Below, piece by piece: positions 24,042-32,587 of a DNA stretch of 42,232 nt. Under the pieces are notes generated by a model, which was not told the DNA's origin, searched no databases, and worked only from the letters and a program-made list of their open reading frames with translations. Source of the stretch: CAYUCY01 sp964443525 (GTDB lineage: Bacteria; Pseudomonadota; Alphaproteobacteria; Caedimonadales; Caedimonadaceae); the NCBI GenBank assembly GCA_964443525.1, contig CAYUCY010000006.1, positions 1 to 42,232 on the forward strand. The letters run 5' to 3'. A program made the translations under genes and the position numbers. Numbering within the stretch: position 1 is the first letter of the stretch; every line of letters starts with the position of its first letter.

Positions 24042-25653
24042 CTAATCAGGGTTATCATCAATATAGTCGATTTCCGCTTCGGGAAAAGCTTCTTTTGCGG
24101 CTCGTACGAGAGGGTCTTTCAGAATTTCCTCCCGAATGTAGGCCCTTTTTACATCTTCCCGCTCTTGAAGGGTGGGGGCCTTCCCTCCGTCTTTTTCATG
24201 AAGCATCACTTGCCAGGTCTTGCCCGTGGCCTTCTCAAGACATCCTTTAAGACGCGCTGGAAAATCTTTGCCGGGAGGATGATCCATGAAAAGCTCCAGA
24301 ATACCGGGAGCGAACTTAATCAAACGGGCATCTTGCCTAAGCTGAGTATATAAAAGAGGTTCTCGTTGCTCTCCAATGACCTTTACGAGATCCTCGAAAG
24401 AGCCGGGCATTTGAATCGGTGCGGTTTTAAGATCAGCCGGGGTTACTGCTTCCTTCGATACAGAGGGCAGAGGAGCACCCTGTTTTTCCTCTTGGAGTGC
24501 CTCAATGATTTCATGAGGGGTCGGGAGTGTGCTCATATGGGCGAGCCGAATCAAAATCATTTCAACGGCTGGGGCTGCAAAAGGCGCCAAGCTTAATTCC
24601 TGAATTCCCTTGAGGAGGACTTGCCAAAAGCGTGTGAGAATCGGGACCGAAAGTTGGTTCGCCAGGAATCTGCTTTCCTCAAGTTGCTCCGGGCTTAAAC
24701 CGAGAGAAACCTCACTAGCGATGTCGATTTTGAGAAGATTGAGCGCGTGCGTATAGTCAAGNNNNNNNNNNAATCGCAAGAGGTTCCGCTCCTTTTCCAT
24801 ACTGTTCCCGAAAAAGGGAGAGAGCTTCGCCTGTCTTTCCTTCCAAAGCCGCTTTAAAAAGAGCTAAAAGCGGCTCTCTGTCTACAAGCCCCAGCATTTT
24901 ACGAACCGCGTCTCCGGTGACCTGCCGAGGACTGATAGAAATGGCCTGATCCAGGAGAGACAAGCCGTCTCGAACAGACCCGTCAGCCGCTCGCGCCAAA
25001 AGATCCAGGGCCACCCCATCAATGGTCAAGCCTTCCGAAACGATGACTTTTTCAAGGTGTATTTTCAGCGTCGGAAGATCAATACGCCTTAAATCAAAAC
25101 GCATACACCGGGAGAGAATGGTGTCGGGTACTCTATTGATTTCGGTCGTTGCAAAGATGAATTTTACGTGAAGGGGGGGTTCTTCCAATGTCTTTAAAAG
25201 GGCATTGAATGCATGCTTGGTCAACATGTGCACTTCATCAATGATATAAATCTTATAACGAGCCGAGACCGCCTTATAGCGGGAAGCTTCAGTGATTTCT
25301 CGGATGTCGTCCACACCCGTATGGGAAGCGGCATCCATTTCAATCACGTCAATGTGACGATCTTCCGCAATCGCCGTGCAGTGCTCGCACACACCGCACG
25401 GATCAGGGGTGGGAGCGCCTTTTCCATCCACCCCGATACAATTCAACGCCCGTGCGATAATTCTTGCCGTCGTTGTTTTTCCGACCCCTCGGACCCCCGT
25501 TAAAATAAAACCGTGCGGAAGACGATCCTGCTCGATCCCGTTCGTCAAGACCCGAACCAAAGACTCCTGCCCGATCAAATCCGCAAAAGTCCGCGGACGG
25601 TATTTACGAGCGAGAACCTGATAAGGGGTTACAGGAGAAGCCGAAGAAGACAC
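24042..25653 (-). CDS. dnaX: DNA polymerase III subunits gamma/tau, interrupted by an assembly gap
   Basis: The clamp-loader ATPase of the replisome, read from ATG 25651-25653 to the stop at 24042. The N-terminal part has YRPRTFADLIGQESLV, Walker A GVRGVGKTTTARI, a zinc-binding cysteine set (C...DPCGVCEHC), Walker B DEVHMLTKHAFNALLKTLEE and the sensor SRCMRF. Ten Ns at 24762-24771 separate it from a C-terminal part with the domain III/tau features (LSVPILTRFWQVLLKGIQEL). The halves are in different frames across exactly ten Ns, so the gap length is a placeholder. By analogy to other DnaX proteins about four residues (12 bases) are missing. The C-terminal tau region is short. Confidence 0.95.
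24762..24771. other. Assembly gap (ten Ns)
   Basis: A run of ten Ns inside dnaX. The reading frame on either side is restored by any multiple of three bases, not by ten. Confidence 0.99.
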
Positions 25654-25829
25654 GATAAAATTCTATCCGATCAATAAAATTCACTTTTCATACCATACTC
25701 TTCTTAAGAGACCAAGGCAAACGGAACCGGTCAAAAAAATTTCTGCGAATCTTCCTTTTTTAAACTTTTGTTAACTTTTCTGGGTCAGACTTATTTCGTG
25801 TAACCGTTTGATTAGAAAGAAAAAAAGAT

Positions 25830-27080
25830 ATGAAAAGGACCCTCTTATCCTCCTCTCTTGCTTCCCTTTCAGCCCTCTTAATAAATTTTTCCCTGCCCTG
25901 TCAAAGTATGGCATCTCTCACGGAAGTTGAGGCTCCCGTTCCTCTTCTTCTGCCACACTCTCACTTCTTGAATTCAGTTTACACTTTTTTCTCATCCGAT
26001 GAAGAGCATTCAATGAGTAGCGATACGGATTCTTGGGATGATTCCTATCGAGAGGAAGACGTTTCAAAAGCCAAATCCTATTTTGCCTCTCACACAATTT
26101 TTGATAATAGTATCGATTTGACTGCTCCGATTGAATATGCGTCTCTTTTGTATCGAGCCTATGAAGACGGCGAAATCAACTTAGCCAAAATGTCGAGCCT
26201 CAAGCCCGGCCTTGTCTCTCTTGCTCATATCTTGGGTAAGAAAAGAATTGCTTTAGATGAATCCGATCTTAAAGGAATCAAGGAATATGCAGAGGCCTAT
26301 CGCCTCGGCTTCGTATGCGAGTATTACGATCGACTCCAAGAATTTAAGCAAAAACACACAATTCTTAACTATTCTTCCTGGCGCAATAAAATTAAGAGAC
26401 AAAATAAAAGAAATCATACGAGTTATTCATCCAGCAAAAAAACATATTACAGTAAGTACCTCCCCAAGGCACAAGAAGCAAAATCCGAGGCCTTTAGACA
26501 TCTCTGTCAAGGGTACCTCCACATGTCTCCTTTCACGGCTCTCCAAGAAAGACAGATTTTTGAAGCGAAAGATTCTCAACTCATCCGTTTGCTGGGGTTT
26601 TATGGCAATCTTTATCAAAGAGAACGGGCCGCCAACTGGTTCGTGAGAGAGGAAGAGAAGCTCAGTCTCTCAGCCATGATTTTATCCCAACCTCTCGATC
26701 TCAGGTTTGCCGAAAACGTGGCCCTCCTTTATGGAAAGCAGCTGGTCAAAGCTGTTTCCCTTTACTGCCAAGAGAAAGATTCGGAAGAAGCTCTTGAGAC
26801 CATGCAATCTCTCTCGGATCTCATCGAGAAGAGAATTCACTTTAAGGATAATGGAGACAGCTATTTGGATGAAATGATTCCCGCAATAGTCGAAGCAGCT
26901 CGCGAAATCCACACAACATTTAAGAAGGATTCAACCCATAAAACAATTTTAATTGCGGTGCTTAATATTCTAAAAGCAAATATTTTAGGACTTGTGAAAA
27001 AATCGACTTACGACGTTATAGATTTGGCCAAAAATGAGATCTTTAATATCCTTGATATTCCTGGCGACATGCGGGATTAG
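25830..27080 (+). CDS. Unrecognised exported protein, 416 residues
   Basis: I do not recognise a family. The protein starts with a signal peptide (MKRTLLSSSLASLSALLINFSL, cleavage probably after CQSMA), then an acidic, serine-rich segment (SSDEEHSMSSDTDSWDDS), then mostly helical, charged sequence with a basic tyrosine- and serine-rich patch (KRQNKRNHTSYSSSKKTYYS, near residue 190). The C-terminal third is amphipathic helix without a transmembrane segment. It is monocistronic, 177 bases from dnaX on the other strand. A weak promoter-like pair (TTGTTA at 25768, TATTTC at 25792) lies upstream. Its stop codon overlaps the hairpin at 27080-27126. A secreted or periplasmic, perhaps lineage-specific protein is the most that can be said. 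Confidence 0.75.
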   Translation: MKRTLLSSSLASLSALLINFSLPCQSMASLTEVEAPVPLLLPHSHFLNSVYTFFSSDEEHSMSSDTDSWDDSYREEDVSKAKSYFASHTIFDNSIDLTAPIEYASLLYRAYEDGEINLAKMSSLKPGLVSLAHILGKKRIALDESDLKGIKEYAEAYRLGFVCEYYDRLQEFKQKHTILNYSSWRNKIKRQNKRNHTSYSSSKKTYYSKYLPKAQEAKSEAFRHLCQGYLHMSPFTALQERQIFEAKDSQLIRLLGFYGNLYQRERAANWFVREEEKLSLSAMILSQPLDLRFAENVALLYGKQLVKAVSLYCQEKDSEEALETMQSLSDLIEKRIHFKDNGDSYLDEMIPAIVEAAREIHTTFKKDSTHKTILIAVLNILKANILGLVKKSTYDVIDLAKNEIFNILDIPGDMRD

Positions 27081-27126
27081 TGGACGGGCTCGCCCCAAAG
27101 TTTTTTGAGGCGAGCGTCCCGTCCAC
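27080..27126. repeat. Long imperfect inverted repeat at the 3' end of the exported-protein gene
   Basis: GTGGACGGGCTCGCC (27080-27094) pairs with GGCGAG-CGT-CCCGTCCAC (27109-27126): 9 plus 6 base pairs with a 3-base bulge. The 14-base loop holds a run of six Ts instead of the T-run following the stem. The left arm shares its first base with the TAG stop. It may act as a terminator or an mRNA-stabilising hairpin for the gene at 25830, or for the convergent msrA remnant, or be a mobile palindromic repeat. Confidence 0.7.
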
Positions 27127-27130
27127 AATT

Positions 27131-27382
27131 TCAGCGATAGAAATTATATTTAAGAGGATTTTTCTCGGAATATTTTTGAGGGTAACCTTCAGCCGGGTAG
27201 AAATTCTTATAAGGCGTGATCACCGTTACGATCTTTTCCCGGAAACGACTTAGGTTATCGAGGCTCTCTTTTGAAATTTGGTCAGATTTAACTTGAACCT
27301 CATTAGAATGAGACGGCTGCCGTATACTAAACCCATGGATCTCGTTCATCAAAAGACTCTATATTCTTCCAAAAACACCAAG
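27131..27382 (-). pseudogene. msrA: Remnant of peptide methionine sulfoxide reductase A
   Basis: The open frame at 27131-27352 encodes a C-terminal MsrA segment: HSNEVQVKSDQISKESL, then REKIVTVITPYKNFYPAEGY and QKYSEKNPLKYNFYR. These align by eye with the end of MsrA, where FYPAE-x-YHQ-x-Y is expected; the histidine is proline here. Directly upstream, two other frames carry fragments that fit earlier parts: GLVYGSR (compare the G-x-QYRS strand) and WCFW at 27369-27380 (compare the catalytic GCFW). Stops and frame changes separate them and about 80 residues between CFW and QYRS are missing. The gene is therefore decayed by deletion and frameshift. The intergenic DNA up to trxB at 27508 shows nothing else. 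Confidence 0.75.
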
Positions 27383-27507
27383 AAGAACTTATTCTCGGAG
27401 GCTTCTGGCTCTTTTACTGTCTCTTTCTAACTAAGGATAAAAGAGTCGAGATAATTTTTCATTAAAGTCTCTTTACAATCTCCGATAATAACGCTCCGTG
27501 GTTTTAT

Positions 27508-28461
27508 TTAGACTGCGTCTTCCACATGGTCTACCAGAAAGCGAGCCGCATCGAGAGCTGCCATACAGCCTTGCCCTGCTGCGGTCACCGCTTGGCGATA
27601 GACGGCATCCTGAACGTCTCCCGCTGCAAAAACCCCAGGCACACTTGTATGAGTCGTACCCGGCTTGCAAAGAATATAGCCCACTTTATCCATGTCGAGA
27701 TGTCCCTTGAAGACCTCTGTAGACGGTTTATGACCAATAGCAACGAAAGCACCGCTTACCTTAAGGTCTTTTGCTTCTCCCGTTTTTACGTTTTTGAGCC
27801 TAAGGCCTGTCAGCTCGGGAGGATTTTCGTTGCCCACGAACGCTTCAACCACATGGTCCCAAAGGACCTCAATTTTGGGATCTTTCATCAAACGATCTTG
27901 CAAGATTTTTTCCGCACGAAACGCATCTCTGCGATGGATGATGGTAATCTTTGATGCGTGATTTGAGAGAAAAAGAGCCTCCTCAACGGCCGCATTACCG
28001 CCACCGATCACAGCAACCTCTTTTCCTCGGAAGAAAAAGCCGTCACAAGTCGCACATCCCGAGACGCCGTAACCTCGGAACTTTTCCTCTGAAGGGATAC
28101 CGAGCCACTTTGCCTGAGCTCCCGTTGCAATGATGACGACATCTGCGATATACGTATCTCCACTTTCACTCGTACATATGAAAGGTCTCTTTGAAAAATC
28201 CACTTTTGCAATCGTGTCCGAAAACATCTTTGTACCGACGGCTTCAGCTTGCTTTTGCATCTGCTCCATCAGCCAAGGCCCCTGAATGACTTCTTCAAAG
28301 CCGGGATAATTCTCGACATCAGTTGTAATAGTCATCTGACCTCCCGGTTGCATACCAGCTACAAGGAGAGGAGAAAGGTTAGCCCGCGCCGTATAGATGG
28401 CAGCCGTGTACCCTGCGGGACCTGATCCGATAATCAAGACTTTCGTGCGATGTTCCGTCAT
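27508..28461 (-). CDS. trxB: Thioredoxin-disulfide reductase
   Basis: A 317-residue FAD enzyme passing electrons from NADPH to thioredoxin. The ATG at 28459-28461 (MTEHRTKVLIIGSGPAGYTA) gives the standard start; a longer open frame overlaps the upstream gene and is not used. FAD motif GSGPAGYTAAIYTARA, redox pair Cys136/Cys139 in GCATCDG, NADPH motif GGGNAAVEEA and the C-terminal GVFAAGDVQDAVYRQAVTAAGQGCMAA region (quoted in part) are all intact. It starts 16 bases after the unrecognised 636-residue gene, and follows a TlpA-like thioredoxin gene, so the operon links cytoplasmic and periplasmic thiol chemistry. Confidence 0.97.
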   Translation of the reverse strand: MTEHRTKVLIIGSGPAGYTAAIYTARANLSPLLVAGMQPGGQMTITTDVENYPGFEEVIQGPWLMEQMQKQAEAVGTKMFSDTIAKVDFSKRPFICTSESGDTYIADVVIIATGAQAKWLGIPSEEKFRGYGVSGCATCDGFFFRGKEVAVIGGGNAAVEEALFLSNHASKITIIHRRDAFRAEKILQDRLMKDPKIEVLWDHVVEAFVGNENPPELTGLRLKNVKTGEAKDLKVSGAFVAIGHKPSTEVFKGHLDMDKVGYILCKPGTTHTSVPGVFAAGDVQDAVYRQAVTAAGQGCMAALDAARFLVDHVEDAV

Positions 28462-28477
28462 TTTTTTTCTTTCTTTT

Positions 28478-30388
28478 CTAAAACCCGAACATATGATCCA
28501 GGCTGAAGCGCCCTTCTCGATTAATAATACCATGATAGCCGAAAAGACGGCAGGTCGTATCCCTGATAATGATATAAGGCGCCTCTCCACAGACGCGCAA
28601 ATCTTCTTCGGGGAAGTAGTCCTTGACACGCCAATAGAGAGATCCGCTACAAGGAATAGAGACTTTTCTGGTTGCAACGATCTCCCCAAACGAACTGTGA
28701 AGTTGGAGCTCGGTCGAGGAAGCCTTCACCCAGGGCACTGAAGCCGGATAAATTAAATGACAGTGGGTATCCTGATCAATGCTACCGAGACGCAAGAAAA
28801 GCCGGGTCGTAAGACCGGGGGGATCTCCCCGATAGGAGTGGGGTTGGGACTTATAGGTCACAAGCGTGTTAAAGATGTGTCCTCCAAAACTGGTTTCAGC
28901 GGTATGAGTCCCGTTCGGCGTCGTATATCGGAAAAGGCCGTGAAGCCAGCCATCAGCCTCATCCCCGGCCTCAAAGTCATAGATAAGCTCCATATGGCCG
29001 AAAGTATCTTTTAGCGAAATGCCTTTTTCTTCAAGGAATTTGTTCACGTCAAATACGATTGAGTCCGCACGTTTCAGATTTCCGAAGGCATGCCTTCCAA
29101 TCTCTTGGCCATTTGCATTGTAGCAAAGAAGGGTCAGAGGAAGGTGATGTTGGGATCGCGCCATTGGATTCGGCATGGCTTGAGAAAGTCCTAAAGCAGG
29201 CGGAAGAATCGGAGCCGGCAGAATGAAGCCTTTACCGAACAAGCCGTTCAATTTTTTTAAGGTGGGATCAGGCTTCAAATCTGTTCTCTCTACGTTTGCA
29301 TGTGCGATTCGACGCTTGAGAGACGTCACAATCTCGTAACGAGGGCGGACGAAATGCTTGCCCGCTTGAATTTCAAGTTGTTGAGGCCACCTGACATTAG
29401 GTAAAAGATCTTTCACATTCAAAGCATAGCTTGCAAACGGAGCAATTTCTCGGTTAAGCCATGAAACCTCTTCACGACCCATTAAGTTAAGACCGACTCT
29501 GCCTGCTGGAATTGGACAAGGATGACTATTCTGAACCCAAAGAATCACGTCCTCCCCTTCTTGGGGCGTCGGGAGTCCCGCATAATAATCGGCAGGCCAA
29601 GCATTAGCGTCGTGTGTACAGGAGAGTGTTTTCCCGTCATCACTATAAATATCAAGGGCATATTTGATGATGTCATGCCCAGCGGCACCTATTACATGAA
29701 TGAAAAGCTGTCCACAAAACTCATCCAGATTCAGCTGCTTGCGAACCTCAGCACTATCAAGAACGAGAGTTTGATTCGGCTTGCCCAAATCTTTCTTCCA
29801 ACTGGCTAACTCCTTACCTGTCCCATCCAAGAGACGAAGCCAAGCGGTTGCCTGTTTTTTGCTATAGGCCGACCAGTAGTTAGCCGTCACAAGACGGGTG
29901 TGAAGACCATTTTCATCCCGGAAGAAAGCAAAGTTCGTGGCCCAGTTAATGGGGTCCAAATATTTGCGCGGATTTGTAAGCATCTCATCGTCAAGGCGCA
30001 TCTGATCCAAAGTCAGCACTTCACACTGTTGAGGCAGGAGATGGCTGATTTGCTCAACAATTTTGTCGGCATCGAAAGAAAGAATGAAGAGAGCTTCACA
30101 AGAATCCCGAAGCAAATCAGTAATCGGCTTCACCTTTTTCTCGCCGACTACTTTGTCGAGATCTTCATATCGTTGAACGAAGACATCCTTGAGAGCAAGC
30201 CCTCTCAAAGAGTAAATCTCTGAAAAGGGAACCAAAAATCCTTTGGGGTCAAAAACACACAAAGACCGATATTTTTTGAGTTTTTCAAAAAGAAGACGGG
30301 CTTTCTCGGCTGCAAGCGGATGTCCGATCGCCTTAAAAAAAGAATGCCCACCCGTTTGATTGTTAAAGGTGTCGATCTGCAGGGCCAT
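28478..30388 (-). CDS. Large unrecognised protein, 636 residues
   Basis: I do not recognise a family. There is no signal peptide and no transmembrane helix. The first 150 residues look alpha/beta (GHPLAAEKARLLFEKLKKYRS near residue 22, quoted in part), while the rest is beta-rich with many aromatic residues and several Asp-Gly and Asn-Gly turns, including repeated strand-like segments such as PRYEIVTSLKRR and FGHMELIYDFEAGDEADGWLHGLF. Cysteines and histidines are scattered without an obvious metal motif. The ATG at 30388 is used; a TTG one codon earlier is possible. It is tightly placed between tlpA (23 bases) and trxB (16 bases), which suggests shared expression but not necessarily a redox role. 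Confidence 0.85.
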   Translation of the reverse strand: MALQIDTFNNQTGGHSFFKAIGHPLAAEKARLLFEKLKKYRSLCVFDPKGFLVPFSEIYSLRGLALKDVFVQRYEDLDKVVGEKKVKPITDLLRDSCEALFILSFDADKIVEQISHLLPQQCEVLTLDQMRLDDEMLTNPRKYLDPINWATNFAFFRDENGLHTRLVTANYWSAYSKKQATAWLRLLDGTGKELASWKKDLGKPNQTLVLDSAEVRKQLNLDEFCGQLFIHVIGAAGHDIIKYALDIYSDDGKTLSCTHDANAWPADYYAGLPTPQEGEDVILWVQNSHPCPIPAGRVGLNLMGREEVSWLNREIAPFASYALNVKDLLPNVRWPQQLEIQAGKHFVRPRYEIVTSLKRRIAHANVERTDLKPDPTLKKLNGLFGKGFILPAPILPPALGLSQAMPNPMARSQHHLPLTLLCYNANGQEIGRHAFGNLKRADSIVFDVNKFLEEKGISLKDTFGHMELIYDFEAGDEADGWLHGLFRYTTPNGTHTAETSFGGHIFNTLVTYKSQPHSYRGDPPGLTTRLFLRLGSIDQDTHCHLIYPASVPWVKASSTELQLHSSFGEIVATRKVSIPCSGSLYWRVKDYFPEEDLRVCGEAPYIIIRDTTCRLFGYHGIINREGRFSLDHMFGF

Positions 30389-30411
30389 CAATGAAAGTTC
30401 CTCTCAAAAAA

Positions 30412-31011
30412 TTACTTTCGAGAGAATAACCCTTTTACCCATTGTGTCAAGCGTTCCCAAAGCGAAAGTTGTGCTTTGGGAGGCGTTCCTGCAATATAAG
30501 CCCTCATCATTTCAAGCGCATCATCACTGAGCCAGTCGAGACGCCCGACCAGTTTTCCCACGAGTCTTCCCTCCCGATTGATGATGAAGGAGGTCGGGAA
30601 AGCATTCCACCCAAAGGTGGATTTTGTTTCTTTTTTCGGATCCCTAAAAAACTCGACGAACCTTAGAGGCGTATCTTTTTCGAGCACGGACCGTATCTTA
30701 GAAAGAGAAATATCCGTTGGATCCACGTTCAAGGAAATAACTTCAAGATCGTCGGGTGAAAACTTTTCCATCATCTGATCGAGAGAAGGCATCTCTTGAA
30801 TGCAGTGACCGCAATTAATGGACCAAACTTTGATGAGAACAATTTTTCCCTTAAAATCCGAGAGTTTCTTGTAAGCTCCCTTCTCGCCTGTAAAAGCAAG
30901 ATCGGGGACATCTTTAGCGTTAATTACTTCCAATCGACTCGGAAATGCAAAAACAAATGAGGGCAGGCAAAGAAGGAAGAGGCTTAAAAGAGTGTATCTC
31001 CAGTTTCTCAT
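30412..31011 (-). CDS. tlpA: TlpA/ResA-like periplasmic thiol-disulfide oxidoreductase
   Basis: A 199-residue thioredoxin-fold protein with a signal peptide (MRNWRYTLLSLFLLCLPSFVFA). The redox site CGHC (Cys67/Cys70) follows LIKVWSIN, where most TlpA proteins have WASWC or WATWC. The cis-proline loop is FPTSFIINREG, and the LSDFKGKIVLI strand before the site is typical. It should reduce or exchange disulfides in the periplasm, for example in cytochrome c or oxidase maturation. It is the first gene of the tlpA-orphan-trxB operon and diverges from the small lipoprotein gene at 31078. Confidence 0.9.
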   Translation of the reverse strand: MRNWRYTLLSLFLLCLPSFVFAFPSRLEVINAKDVPDLAFTGEKGAYKKLSDFKGKIVLIKVWSINCGHCIQEMPSLDQMMEKFSPDDLEVISLNVDPTDISLSKIRSVLEKDTPLRFVEFFRDPKKETKSTFGWNAFPTSFIINREGRLVGKLVGRLDWLSDDALEMMRAYIAGTPPKAQLSLWERLTQWVKGLFSRK

Positions 31012-31077
31012 GGTCGAAATCCTTTCTTCATGGTAATGGAATAAAAGTAGAGACAGTGTAGAAGGGATTGTTGCAAG

Positions 31078-31239
31078 ATGCCAGCCAAAAAAAAGCTCAA
31101 AGATCTAATCGTGTTTTTTTTAGGACTTGCTTCTTTGGCAGGATTGACGGGGTGCGGGAAAAAAGGGCCTCCGGAGGCCCCTTCCGGCTCGGTCTATAAC
31201 TTTCCGGGCGTCTACCCTCACCCTGACGAATCAAAGTAA
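31078..31239 (+). CDS. lptM: Small LptM/YifL-like lipoprotein
   Basis: A 53-residue lipoprotein too short for many gene finders. It has a basic start (MPAKKKLKD), a hydrophobic stretch (LIVFFLGLASLAG) and a lipobox LTGC with Cys26, followed at once by GKKGPPEAP, the short conserved motif of this small lipoprotein family (LptM in Escherichia coli stabilises the LptD/E assembly). In many Alphaproteobacteria this gene lies between argH and lysA, with tlpA divergent from argH. Here tlpA is divergent and directly adjacent, with argH and lysA absent. An AAGGGA lies 11 bases before the ATG. The stop codon abuts the ald terminator. Confidence 0.82.
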   Translation: MPAKKKLKDLIVFFLGLASLAGLTGCGKKGPPEAPSGSVYNFPGVYPHPDESK

Positions 31240-31261
31240 AAAGACCCCGTAACAGGGGTCT
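31238..31261 (-). terminator. Terminator downstream of ald (shared by the convergent lipoprotein gene)
   Basis: A 7-bp stem AGACCCC / GGGGTCT with a 6-base loop. The minus strand continues into a T-run. It begins 12 bases after the ald stop. Confidence 0.8.
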
Positions 31262-31273
31262 CTCGGAGCCTTC

Positions 31274-32398
31274 TCAGGCTTTCATTTCCAAGACAGTTTC
31301 AGCTGGAATATATTGATAACCGAGGTCCTTTGCAACCGCCTCATAAGTAACAAAGCCCCTATAAACGTTGAGACCCATCCGAAGGCGGGAGTCATCGATC
31401 ATGGCTTGACGATACCCCTTATTGGCGAGGGATAGTACATAAGGGAGAGTCGCGTTATTTAGAGCAAAAGCTGAGGTGCGAGCAACACCGCCTGGCATGT
31501 TGGCAACACAGTAATGAACGACATCGTCAACAACAAAGGTCGGATTATCATGGGTCGTGGGACGGCTGGTCTCGAAACACCCCCCCTGATCAATCGCTAC
31601 ATCCACAAGAACAGAACCCGGGCGCATCAACTTCAGCATATCCTTTGTTACAAGTTTCGGGGAAGCAGCGCCGGGGACGAGGACGGCACCGACCACGAGA
31701 TCGGCCTTTGAAACATAGTGCTCAATGGCATCAGCTGTTGAATAGATCGTATTTACGGCACTATTCAACTCAAGATCCAAGAGCTGTAGGCGGGTCGGAT
31801 TCCGATCCAAAATCGTGACATTAGCACCTAGTCCTAATGCCATGCGAGCTGCGTTCGTGCCGACGATGCCACCCCCTAAAATGACCACGTTACCGGGTTC
31901 AACACCGGGAACACCCCCTAGCAATACACCCGAGCCCCCTGGATATTTTTCAAGGCAATGAGCACCGACCTGAACGGACATCCGACCCGCCACCTCACTC
32001 ATAGGACGAAGAAGGGGAAGAGCGTTATTATAGTCGGTCACGGTTTCATAAGCGATTGCCACGCTTTTTGAGCGGACGAGGCCTTCGGTTTGCACGGGAT
32101 CCGGCGCCAAGTGAAGATAAGTGAAAAGAATTTGGCCCTCTTTAAGCATTTTCGTCTCGGAAGGTTGAGGTTCCTTTACCTTGATAATCATATCGGCACG
32201 CCCGAAAATCTCTTGGGGCGTATCAAGGATTTGGGCTCCTACGGCTTCATAATCCTGATCGGTCACCCCAATACCGAGCCCGGCACCTTTCTCGACGATG
32301 ACCTGATGACCATTGAGCGTTAACTCCCTCACACTTCCGGGCACAAGACCGACACGATATTCATGGGTTTTAATTTCCTTCGGGACTCCAACTATCAT
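31274..32398 (-). CDS. ald: Alanine dehydrogenase
   Basis: A 374-residue NAD-dependent enzyme interconverting L-alanine with pyruvate and ammonia in the cytoplasm. The ATG at 32396-32398 (MIVGVPKEIKTHEYRVGLVP) matches the family's start; the 12-codon extension to an upstream ATG is not conserved. Lys and His of the substrate site occur in IIKVKEPQ and TYLHLAPD, and the NAD motif GGGIVGTNAARMALGLGA is intact. The length is normal. It appears monocistronic and ends at a clear terminator. Confidence 0.96.
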   Translation of the reverse strand: MIVGVPKEIKTHEYRVGLVPGSVRELTLNGHQVIVEKGAGLGIGVTDQDYEAVGAQILDTPQEIFGRADMIIKVKEPQPSETKMLKEGQILFTYLHLAPDPVQTEGLVRSKSVAIAYETVTDYNNALPLLRPMSEVAGRMSVQVGAHCLEKYPGGSGVLLGGVPGVEPGNVVILGGGIVGTNAARMALGLGANVTILDRNPTRLQLLDLELNSAVNTIYSTADAIEHYVSKADLVVGAVLVPGAASPKLVTKDMLKLMRPGSVLVDVAIDQGGCFETSRPTTHDNPTFVVDDVVHYCVANMPGGVARTSAFALNNATLPYVLSLANKGYRQAMIDDSRLRMGLNVYRGFVTYEAVAKDLGYQYIPAETVLEMKA

Positions 32399-32531
32399 TC
32401 CTTCCGACCTCAATTCATCTCTATTGTTCAACATCTCGTAAGAGAGACTGTCACCCTATAACTCTTTTTTAGGAACTTGAAAACATTTTTATCTACATGA
32501 CCTTAAAATATCCTCAATGTCTTGATTTAGG

Positions 32532-32561
32532 AAAAAAAGAAGGAGGGGTCTCCCCTCCTTC
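32532..32561 (-). terminator. Strong rho-independent terminator after the 77-residue exported protein gene
   Basis: A 10-bp stem GAAGGAGGGG / CCCCTCCTTC with a 3-base loop and seven Ts on the minus strand, 26 bases after the stop of the gene at 32588. Confidence 0.9.
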
Positions 32562-32587
32562 TCATTTCATTTCAACACCGAAATTTC

